Assembly (NCBI RefSeq): GCF_000003605.2 | Contig: NW_003113963.1 | Span: 184,239 to 195,420, forward strand | From: Saccoglossus kowalevskii | Taxonomy: Eukaryota; Hemichordata; Enteropneusta; Harrimaniidae | DNA: 11,182 bases | Direction: 5' to 3' | In this document: positions 1 through 6,817 of the stretch, piece by piece | How positions within the stretch are numbered: the first letter of the stretch is position 1 | Layout of the letters: every line of letters starts with the position of its first letter | Notes under the pieces: model-generated | The model's input: only the letters and a program-made list of their open reading frames with translations | Databases searched by the model: none | What the model was told of the DNA's origin: nothing | Program-made: the position numbers and the translations under genes

Positions 1-40
1 TTTGCAATCACTTTGCAATCACTTTGCAATCACTTTGCAC
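1..40. repeat. Short tandem repeat, 11-bp unit TTTGCAATCAC
   Basis: Three head-to-tail copies of TTTGCAATCAC are followed by a partial one (TTTGCAC). The same motif recurs in each array unit with a different copy number and with the variant TTTGCACAAC: about 5318-5380, 6125-6170 and 7243-7290, and singly near 427-450, 785-812 and 6859-6890. It behaves as a small variable tract inside the larger unit. Confidence 0.9.
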
Positions 41-381
41 GGTGTGTTAGTAGCTCATAGCCCAATACGTGCTGACAGCATTAACAACTAGTTCATGAAA
101 ATTTGAAGGAATTTCAAAACTTTCCATTAATGGAAGAAATTACAAAAAATCCGCGATTCTCTACTATAAATGATTGACATCACAGTAAGAAAGAATGCAG
201 GAACGTTGCCTTATATCTTTTCAATGTGCGCGTTGAAAAAAAAATGAAAAAAAATCCAACAGTGTGTTTACTCAGGGAGTCTCCCATGCAATTACTAATC
301 ACGACCGATTGTGCCTTACTTTAGACATTGATTGGTCACCTAACCATACAGCTGCATGAGTTATTTGAAATTTGAAAAATC
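1..381. repeat. Truncated unit of complex tandem repeat array (left window edge)
   Basis: This is the 3' part of one array unit, cut by the window edge. In order it holds the TTTGCAATCAC run (1-40), the block 'GTGTGTTAGTAGCTCATAG' with 'CCCAATACGTGCTGACAGC', the block 'TACTATAAATGATTGACATC' and the block 'CTCAGGGAGTCTCCCATGCA'. The same blocks recur in the same order near 5379-5640, 6166-6490 and 7289-7610. At about 375 the sequence jumps from 'GAGTTATTTGAAATTTGAAA' straight to the next unit's 'AGTATGACAACATAGGTCAC'. The roughly 160-330 bp that other units carry there is missing, so this unit has an internal or terminal deletion. No coding capacity is seen. Confidence 0.85.
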
Positions 382-1275
382 GTATAGTATGACAACATAG
401 GTCACATTTCCATGTAAATTTGCAAACTTTGCAATCACTTTTCACAATTTTGTGAGCAGTTTGTTTATCATTTTACTCTTTGATAGTTGTATAATCTCCT
501 GATAAGAGAGGCTTTTTCCTAAACTTTTACATACATTTCTTTAAATTTAACTGCGGCGTCGATATGACAATGACTTAGGTCAAGTGTATATGCCAACCCA
601 TCCACTTTTCAATTGCTTTTCATATCTTTTTATTTTAGGCTGTTTTTGCACATGTTATGGTCAGCTCATATGAATGTCCGTTCATATACCGGTTTTCACT
701 TGGATTTTATTCATTATTTCCACGATATAACGTCACGGTTCGATATGACAACAACTTACTTCAAATATGTACGCAAATCTACCAACTTTGCAATAGCTCT
801 GCACAACTTTGCACACTGTTTTAACAGCTCAGGCCATCATAAGGTGACTGCAAAAAACAGTTGTTCATTGAAAATTCATACAAATTTTAAACCGTTTCAT
901 TAACTTTACAAATCTAAATAATCAACGTGACTTTCTCCTATAAATGTTTGACATCACAGCAATAAAGAATAGAGAAAAAATTGCTTTACGTCTTTCTTGT
1001 GTGTGCCGAAACCCAAAAAATATATATTTTTCCAACTGGTTTGTTCAGATTGTCTCCCATGCAAGTACTATTCATGCACGATTGATCTCAACTTTTGTTT
1101 ACTGATCACATGACCACTCAGATATGATCTTCATTTGAATTGTATTTCAATTAGGGACCATTTAATGATTAGAAACGTTTTCAAAATTGCTATCATTTCC
1201 ACTTGTGTCTGTCGTTAGTTGACCTATGACCTCTACATACCTACGACATATTTATTCACTTTTGCGAACTTTTAA
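382..1275. repeat. Complex tandem repeat unit (about 0.9 kb)
   Basis: This unit runs from 'AGTATGACAACATAGGTCAC' to 'TTTGCGAACTTTTAA'. It contains, in order, the block 'ATAATCTCCTGATAAGAGAG' (about 491), 'TTTAACTGCGGCGTCGATAT' (about 546), 'CAGCTCATATGAATG' (662), a diverged TTTGCAATC tract (785), a diverged 'TATAAATGTTTGACATCACA' (940), 'TCTCCCATGCAAGTACT' (1053) and 'TTGACCTATGACCTCTACAT' (1219). The first half is nearly identical to 6818-7180, while the second half (about 815-1060) is clearly more diverged, so the unit may be a mosaic of array copies. A 96-codon open frame at 613-903 is not conserved as a frame in the matching copy and is not considered a gene. Confidence 0.85.
668..687. 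repeat. Small inverted repeat (hairpin) in array unit
   Basis: ATATGAA (668-674) is followed by a 6-base loop and the reverse complement TTCATAT (681-687). The identical hairpin occurs at 7103-7122. In the two other units (about 5201 and 6041) the right arm has changed, so it is not a uniformly conserved feature of the repeat. Confidence 0.6.
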
Positions 1276-1599
1276 CGGTGTCGTGCGTTCGGACTAACCG
1301 TTAGGAATTCCTAAATGGAGTCAATTTGTGTAGTTTTCTTGATTTATTCTGCAGATATCTGTAAAATGTAGGTAAGGCTTTGGCGAAATTCGAAGGAGCA
1401 TCTAATATTCTTCAACCTGGTATTTTTTTTAGATTTTATTTTTTTCGTCTGTTTTTTCGAGTTTAAAAAATGTGAGCTGGCTGGAGCCTTCATCCCTTGT
1501 CTATTTCTTACACTATATACCAGCCGATACCCCCACCCCCCGCTCATAGAGACTGCGTACTACAGTTGATAGTTGATTATAGTTCCTGGGCTCCCTGTG

Positions 1600-1767
1600 G
1601 TGTCAATATGACAATTAACACTAGGCAAACTTTACAAAGAAAGACGGGTTCTTTATTTCACAGAACGGAAGAGGAGATGTTGCTCCTTCACTGGCTTGGT
1701 ACAATCTGCCTTTTAGTTTACTCTACCTGTCTATTGTTTCAACATTCTGTTTACCTAGTTACATAAC
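1600..1767 (-). mobile_element. Possible degenerate LTR remnant
   Basis: Read on the minus strand the segment begins TGTTATGTAACTAGG, contains a polyadenylation signal context GAAATAAAGAACCC in its second half and ends with GCCTAGTGTTAATTGTCA. Its ends therefore carry TG...CA and a CTAGG/CCTAG inverted pair, as an LTR with a terminal R-U5 region could. No target-site duplication is visible, and no second LTR, primer-binding site or coding region is recognisable nearby, so this is only a suggestion. Confidence 0.2.
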
Positions 1768-2050
1768 AAAGTGATTCACAAGTTTGTACTACACATGTTC
1801 TATTAAGGTTATTATTAAATTCACTAAGCTAAAATTATCTCACATACACTCGTGAGTAAATTCACAGGTAATACAGGCTAATACTTGTGCCAAATTATAA
1901 TAATATACTTAACGTATTTTAACGTAACTGACATTACTAACTAGAATGATCACAATACCTAACATGTGGGCTCTTAGTCCCTAGTCATAATCTTGACTCA
2001 TCTACATAACTTATACTTGATCACATGACCACATTCCAGAGGCCATCACA

Positions 2051-2108
2051 ATTTACTGTACCTTGCTGGCACTCGCCACCTCCTGAGACATTTACAGTAC
2101 CTTGCTGG
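2051..2108. repeat. Imperfect short direct repeat, 39-bp period
   Basis: ATTTACTGTACCTTGCTGG at 2051 recurs as ATTTACAGTACCTTGCTGG at 2090, one mismatch in 19 bases at a 39-bp spacing. It is a local tandem duplication with no known role. Confidence 0.7.
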
Positions 2109-2324
2109 TCAGTCGTGTTTTTGACATGTGATGTTTACATCATGCGGCGACCAAAATCCTTACTCGACGGGACAAAGAACTATGGTTGCCTGTTACCAAT
2201 GATGTCTGCCATCGAGAGACGGTTTTCAGAACAATTACTATATAATTTCCCAAACGCAGTGCATTCGGAAATGATATACATTTTCCAAAGCTAAGGCTTC
2301 AGGAATAAGATTAACATTTGCATT

Positions 2325-2715
2325 TACCAATATTGTCAGTGGTTGTCTGCAACGTTAGTTAATCCAATTCAATGACGTTCTATTTCACAAATGCTGGTGA
2401 ATATGGTATTTGTAATATTTTATATAAATTCGCCTTAACATGTTATTGCATATGAAAACAATTATCCGTCCACTTGTCACATTTGCACAGGTTTGATAAC
2501 ACGCAATGTTCCTGTCCAATCAATCATCTCATTGGCATCCTAATGTTTTTTTTATAGTTCGTGTTGAATACAGCTCAAAAAACAAAAATAACCTATTTTT
2601 AATTGTACGGATAGGCAGCCAGCAGAATTGTATCCAGTTTGATGGGTTCGTAATCAGCTTTACAGTATCACTGTTCATAATTTGATTCATAGGTTATATC
2701 CTTCTATTTTTATAA
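2325..2715. repeat. Dispersed repeat family 'D', copy A (uninterrupted)
   Basis: This about 390-bp segment is the uninterrupted copy of a repeat whose second copy lies at 3711-4572. Shared landmarks in order are 'CTGCAACGTTAGT', 'CAATCCAATTCAATGACGTT', 'CACAGGTTTGATAACAC', 'AGTTCGTGTTGAATACAGCT', 'CCTATTTTTAATTGTACGGA', 'CCAGTTTGATGGG', 'GATTCATAGGTTAT' and 'CCTTCTATTTTTATA'. Copy A has about 30 extra bases near 2405-2436 that the other copy lacks. No terminal inverted repeats, coding region or clear pol III boxes are seen, so the class of repeat is unknown. Confidence 0.8.
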
Positions 2716-3710
2716 AGTGTAACTATAACAATTTTGTATTTCAGCGATTGACGTTTTGAATAGCTTAACGTACACGTTTTGAATGTATCGGCCAGAGGGA
2801 ACATCCAGCAAGTATCGCCAACTGAAGATAGGACAAATGATGGCGTCTGAGTACACTCACTCGGATAAACATAATTATCAGTGAAACGCGGACACTACGA
2901 ACGATTTCGAATTACATCACGGAAAATAACAAAGAATGTATTAAAAAATATATCATTAAAACGCCACTGTGCCTGTTGTTGGCATGTTGAAAATGCGTTA
3001 AAGCAGACATGAGATGTACTGTACTATGCGGGTGTGGAGGTGTATGTGCTCTTAATGTACAAAACCAAATTTACAAACTGTTGAATCATCGCACTAAAAT
3101 GCACGTGTACTATTAAAATGTTGTATACTTAAACCATTATCATTTTGCCTATAAAACATTGTAGTTCAATTCATAATACATGATTGGAACAAATCATAGC
3201 GAAATTAACGAAAGAATCGTGTTTGTACATGGAATAAAAGATAATTTCATCAAAATTGTGACGGCCATCTTGGATTATTGTATTGAAAGTTGTTCAGTAG
3301 GTCAACTTCTGCTATATGCAAAGTCAAAAAAGTATACCACTTTGTTATGTTTAAAAATGTTCGATTCGAATCAGAAAATTCGGCTCATGGTGAAATAATA
3401 GTGTAACAGCAACACTTTGTATTAGAGGAAAATTTGGTAGAACTCTCATTGAAGTGAAAGCAACAGCTATGCAAAATAAATGCAGGTAATGTAATTACCT
3501 TATGTAACATACAAAATAACAGTATATTAAAACATGCAATAAAAGAATTGATGGGACATAATATTGAATGGATTCGAAATTTTGAAAAAAAAATTCAAAA
3601 TACATAAAATAAAACAAATACAATATATCCGGACAGGACAATAGCAAGTACATTTTTGGCGTAGTGATGGAATGTACAAATTATGAATAGCAAAAAAACA
3701 ATTCCATACG
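2716..3710. other. Intergenic DNA between repeat D copies, nothing recognised
   Basis: The stretch is AT-rich with homopolymer A runs (about 3584-3592 and 3692-3698). Open frames at 3180-3398 (plus, 72 codons) and 3527-3748 (minus, 73 codons) have no recognisable motif. The latter runs into the repeat D copy. Neither array units nor the retrotransposon remnants found elsewhere in the window are visible here. Confidence 0.6.
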
Positions 3711-3743
3711 TACCAATTTTTTGAGTGGTTATCTGCAACGTTA

Positions 3744-3812
3744 GTCAATCCAATTCAATGACGTTCTATTTCACAAATGACGGTGAATATGATAACATGT
3801 TATCGCGTATGA
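3744..3812. repeat. 69-bp direct repeat, left copy
   Basis: The segment beginning GTCAATCCAATTCAATGACG and ending TATCGCGTATGA recurs at 4070-4138 with about two substitutions in 69 positions. The two are more alike than either is to copy A at 2355 onward, so they arose after the A versus B/C split. They bracket 257 bp of sequence absent from copy A. Confidence 0.85.
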
Positions 3813-3886
3813 TAGTCATGTGATATTATATACTCAACCCGATAGGCTAATATCTGTAATAGACGTACATGTAATACATATATGGA

Positions 3887-3900
3887 GTGGAATATTCCAC
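3887..3900. repeat. 14-bp perfect palindrome
   Basis: GTGGAATATTCCAC is its own reverse complement. It lies in the 257-bp insert between the 69-bp repeats. Symmetry does not extend beyond the 14 bases. A dimeric protein-binding site is possible, but nothing else in the sequence supports it. Confidence 0.7.
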
Positions 3901-4069
3901 CACTACCTGGCGACCCGAAAGGTCTACCTAGGTTAACAAATATCTTAGTTTAATAATGCAATAAAGCACAGGTTTCCATTACACTACTATGTCTACCTTT
4001 TTCCCGTAATGCAATGCGCGAAACACTTTACACGTTCCAAAAACGCGGGTATTTGAGATACTGCGAATT

Positions 4070-4138
4070 GTCAATCCAATTCAATGACGTTTTATTTCAC
4101 AAATGACGGTGAATATGATAACATGTTATCGCGTGTGA
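4070..4138. repeat. 69-bp direct repeat, right copy
   Basis: This is the partner of 3744-3812, beginning GTCAATCCAATTCAATGACG and ending TATCGCGTGTGA. From here the sequence continues into the rest of repeat D, whereas the left copy is followed by unrelated sequence. Confidence 0.85.
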
Positions 4139-4361
4139 AAACAATTGTCCATTCACTTTGCACAGGTTTGATAACACACAATATTTCTGTCAAAACAATG
4201 TTTATCTTATGGTCATCCAGATGTTTTCATAGTTCGTGTTGAATACAGCTTAAAAATAAAAATAACCTATTTTTAATTGTACGGATAGGCAACCAGCAAA
4301 AATATATCCAGTTTGATGGGACCGTAGCCAGTTTTACAGTATCACGATTGATTCATAGGTT

Positions 4362-4366
4362 ATTTC
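4362..4366. repeat. Target-site duplication ATTTC (left)
   Basis: ATTTC directly precedes the TGTAATG end of the solo LTR and is repeated directly after its ATTACA end at 4554-4558. Copy A reads GGTTATATCCTTC at the matching unoccupied site. Confidence 0.8.
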
Positions 4367-4553
4367 TGTAATGTTTGTGAGTCAATAAAGACAAACACTG
4401 TTGCAACACGTGTGGCCACATCCAAGCTTTATTCCAGACTGCCCGCACTCCCAAAATCTACAGACTCCCTAGCACAATTGTCATTCATAATAAATTACAT
4501 CCTACAATGAACTACTGACTCCCTAGCACAATTGTCATTCTTAATATATTACA
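4367..4553 (-). mobile_element. Solo LTR (187 bp) with 5-bp target-site duplication
   Basis: The segment starts TGTAATG and ends ATTACA, giving the TG...CA ends and short terminal inverted repeat (TGTAAT/ATTACA) expected of an LTR. It is flanked by perfect ATTTC duplications and interrupts repeat D exactly where copy A (about 2695-2702) is continuous. Retroviral-type integrases of Ty1/copia, Ty3/gypsy and BEL/Pao elements commonly make 4-6 bp duplications. No internal region or second LTR is present, so recombination between two LTRs is the likely origin. I prefer the minus orientation, because GGAATAAAGC then lies mid-element as a polyadenylation signal, followed by a GT-rich stretch. A second AATAAAG (about 4382) on the plus strand leaves orientation uncertain. 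The superfamily cannot be assigned from the LTR alone. Confidence 0.75.
4463..4553. repeat. 54-bp tandem duplication inside the solo LTR
   Basis: GACTCCCTAGCACAATTGTC occurs at 4463 and again at 4517. Each is followed by ATTC, an AT stretch and ATTACA (4494-4499 and 4548-4553), giving a period of 54 bp. In the preferred minus orientation this duplication lies in U3, where promoter or enhancer repeats are common in LTRs. It also duplicates the terminal ATTACA. Confidence 0.8.
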
Positions 4554-4558
4554 ATTTC
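4554..4558. repeat. Target-site duplication ATTTC (right)
   Basis: ATTTC follows the LTR end ATTACA and is followed by CCTTCTATTTTTATA, which resumes repeat D as in copy A at about 2699. Confidence 0.8.
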
Positions 4559-4572
4559 CTTCTATTTTTATA

Positions 4573-5189
4573 TTTATTTTCTTCACATATTTTAAAATTA
4601 TTTCATCATTATGTCCACATTTTCATTTTATTTTATTTTTCATTATTTTGTTGGTATTTTTTATTTTAGTAAGGTGACGAAAACACTACACTAAATTGAA
4701 ATGTACTGAACATGCGTATTGCAAAGGTACTTAGTTGGTGATGTCATCACGTAGCACGTCACTCATTTGGGTAAATTAGTCAATAGTGTGTAGTACTGTG
4801 ACAAAGCAGACGGATTGATCACATATTGTGCATGTATATACATAGCTGATACTCTCTTACCCACATTTCTGTAAAGTGACACTCGGTGAGAGAAGAATAT
4901 ATGTTTATTTCTGTCAGCGGCTGTTAAAGATTTGAATACCACCCGTTTGTACCAGGATTTTTAAGTGCGTACACATTGAAACACCGTAATAAGTTTAAAC
5001 TCGAAGGACTACTATTGTTGACAATGATCGTACTGAACACTTTTTGGTGATGTATCAGTTGCCTTATTACAGCCAAAACAAAGTCAGCCTCGACTTACAG
5101 TTGTGAGACATGACAACACAAACGCTGCCAGTGATACATTTAAAAAAAATGAACGCAATCAGAGGCGCCGACTACGCGCGTTGACTAAC
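4573..5189. other. T-rich low-complexity tract and intergenic DNA
   Basis: Positions about 4559-4672 are strongly T-rich on the plus strand (runs of TTTTATTTTATTTTT type). The remainder to 5189 has no recognisable gene, array unit or mobile element. A short near-palindromic stretch, GATGTCATCACG, lies around 4740. Confidence 0.6.
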
Positions 5190-5792
5190 ATTTTACAATC
5201 AGCTCATGTGAACATCTATAGGCTGCTTTCAACTGGCTTTAAATAAATGTATCGACTTTACAACTGCGCGCTTATATATGCCAACAACTGAGGTTATATA
5301 TACAAATATATCTACCAACTTTGCAATCACTTTGCACATCTTTGCAATCACTTTGCAATCACTTTGAACAACTTTGCACGGTGTGTTAGTAGCTCATAGC
5401 CCAATACGTGCTGAAAGCATTAACAACTAGTTCATAAAAATTTGAAGGAATTTCAAAACTTTCCAGCAATGATAGAAATTACAAAAAATCCGCGATTCTC
5501 TACTATAAATGATTGACATCACATTAAGAAAGAATGCAAGAACGTTACCTTATATCTTTTCCATGTGTATGATGAAACAAAAAAAATCCAACAGTGCGTT
5601 TACTCGAGGGGCATGAGTTATTTGAAATTGGGCCGAGCTGGCGGATATTTCATGTTTTTGAATGTTTTAAAATTAATATCGCTTGCATAAGTACCTTCTA
5701 CAATTGACCTATAACCTCTACATACACCGAGGAGCACTACGATAATTTAACAGCAATTTACGAAATATTTATTCACATTTTCGAACTTTTAG
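5190..5792. repeat. Complex tandem repeat unit, left-truncated
   Basis: The unit starts near the block 'CAGCTCATGTGAAC' (5201), so the blocks that open complete units are missing. It then carries the TTTGCAATCAC tract (about 5318-5380), 'GTGTGTTAGTAGCTCATAG' (5382), 'TACTATAAATGATTGACATC' (5500), a shortened remnant of the 'CTCAGGGAG' block (about 5602), 'GGCGGATATTTCATG' (5640), 'ATAACCTCTACATACACCGA' (5711) and the terminal 'TTCACATTTTCGAACTTTTA'. The text at 5379-5560 is close to 38-220, which links the two array blocks. No coding potential is seen. Confidence 0.85.
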
Positions 5793-6817
5793 CTATCAGA
5801 TATGTTAGTATGATATCTCAGGTAACAATCCCGAATGAATCCACCAACTTAGCAATCACTTTTCACAACTTTGTAAGCGGTTTTGCGGTGCGTTGCTGTG
5901 GTAATCTGCTTATATATGAGAAATTATCGAGCCATTTACTTAATGTTTGCAATATTTAACTGCGGGGTTGTCATAACAATGACTTAGGTTAAATATACAA
6001 TCATCCAGCCTTGCTCGCTGTTTTCCAATATCTACAGTCAGCTCATATGAACATGTATAGGCTGCTTTCAACTGACTTTTATTAAATATGACAACAAGTT
6101 AAGTCATATAGAAATACATCTACCAACTTTGCAATCATTTTGCACAACTTTGCAATCGCTTTGCACGGTGTGTTAACAGCACATACCCCAATACGTGCTG
6201 ACAGCATTAACTACTAGTTCATGAAAATTTGAAGGAATTTGAAAACATTCCAGTAATGAAAGAAATTGCAAAATCCACGATTCCCTACTATAAATGATTG
6301 ACATTACAATAGGAAAGAATGCAGGAACGTTACCCTATATCTTTTCCATGTGTGCGATTAAACAAAAAGAAAAAAATTAACAGCATGTTTACTCAGGGAG
6401 TCTCCCATGCAAATACTAACCGCGCTCGAGTGTGCTTTACTTTAGACATTGATTGGTCACCTAACTACACAGCTGCATGAGTTATTTGAAATTCAGGCCG
6501 AACTGGCGGCCATTTCATGTTTTGGAAGTTTTAAAATTGATATCACCTGCACAAGTACCTTCTAGAATTGAACTATGACCTCTACATACCTATGTCGATA
6601 GAACGGCTAATTACCGATCACCTGACCACTCAGCTATGATGTTCATTTATATTGTATCTCAATTAGGGGCCATTTAATGTTTACGAATGTTTCAAAATTG
6701 CTATCGTTTCCATTTGCGCCTGCCGTCAGTTGACCTATGACCTCTACATACCTACGACAATAGAACGGCTATTTAAGAATATTTATTCACGTTTGCGAAC
6801 TTTTAATGATGAACCTC
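5793..6817. repeat. Complex tandem repeat unit, longest copy (about 1.0 kb)
   Basis: This unit carries every landmark block: 'CAACTTAGCAATCACTTTTC' (5846), 'TTTAACTGCGGGGTTGTCAT' (about 5955), 'CAGCTCATATGAAC' (6039), the TTTGCAATC tract (6125-6170), 'CCAATACGTGCTGACAGC' (6188), 'TACTATAAATGATTGACATT' (6286), 'CTCAGGGAGTCTCCCATGC' (6392), and two successive 'ATGACCTCTACATACCTA' blocks (6575 and 6737). It ends 'TTTGCGAACTTTTAA'. It contains both members of an internal sub-duplication listed separately. The 'ATAATCTCCTGATAAG' block seen in the 382 and 6818 units is replaced here by a different sequence (about 5890-5945). Confidence 0.85.
6449..6765. repeat. Internal sub-duplication, period about 162-165 bp
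   Basis: Two half-units share an ordered set of words. The first has GGTCACCTAAC (6454), GCGGCCATTTCATGTTTTG (6504), AAAATTGATATCAC and CTATGACCTCTACATACCTA, followed by ATAGAACGGCTA. The second has GATCACCTGAC (6616), GGGGCCATTTAATGTTTAC (6666), AAAATTGCTATCG and CTATGACCTCTACATACCTA, again followed by ATAGAACGGCTA. Other units keep only one half: the first in the units ending at 5792 and 7757, the second in the unit ending at 1275. This explains much of the unit length variation. Confidence 0.75.

Larger units (their letters stand above)
1276..2324. other. Non-array intergenic DNA, no gene recognised
   Basis: After the array unit ends at about 1275 the sequence is unrelated to the array. 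It includes a C-rich run near 1528-1542, a T-rich stretch at 1420-1465, an LTR-like segment at 1600-1767 and a short 39-bp duplication at 2051-2108. Open frames of 67-89 codons occur on both strands (for example 2025-2294 on the plus strand). They show no recognisable domain, and one (1344-1547, minus) overlaps another on the opposite strand. I regard them as chance frames in AT-rich DNA. Confidence 0.6.
3711..4572. repeat. Dispersed repeat family 'D', copy B/C, interrupted twice
   Basis: The copy starts with TACCAAT...GTGGTTATCTGCAACG, aligned with copy A (14 bases from TACCAAT to GTGG in both). It is broken after 3812, restarts at 4070 by repeating 69 bases, continues collinearly with copy A to GATTCATAGGTTATTTC (4366), is interrupted again by the solo LTR, and finishes with CCTTCTATTTTTATA (to 4572). 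Removing the two interruptions leaves one copy equivalent to 2325-2715. Confidence 0.8.

Noticed and set aside
1-40. CRISPR-like short direct repeats
   Set aside because: The 11-bp units are contiguous with no spacers, and the setting is eukaryotic repeat DNA.
275-285. GGGAGTCTCCC inverted repeat as a regulatory site or terminator
   Set aside because: It recurs at 6396-6406 and 7515-7525 as part of the array consensus, but the stem is only 5 bp, and the copy near 1050 has lost it.
613-903. 96-codon open frame as a gene
   Set aside because: It lies in the tandem array. In the near-identical unit at 6818-7757 the matching region is open in a different frame (7092-7301), so the frame is not maintained.
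1344-1766. Two overlapping opposite-strand frames (1344-1547 minus, 1497-1766 plus)
   Set aside because: They have no motif and a low-complexity Lys/Thr or Leu/His composition, and mutual overlap makes chance the best explanation.
2025-2294. Plus-strand 89-codon frame containing a 13-codon repeat
   Set aside because: The 39-bp repeat happens to be a multiple of three, but the frame has no recognisable domain, and the remainder looks like translated non-coding DNA.
2560-2660. tRNA-derived SINE (GGGTTCGTAATC resembles a pol III B box)
   Set aside because: No matching A box is present at the right distance, and the other copy of repeat D reads GGGACCGTAGCC there, so the box is not conserved.
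3180-3398. Plus-strand 72-codon frame
   Set aside because: It has no family resemblance, no supporting splice or promoter context, and a length expected by chance in AT-rich DNA.
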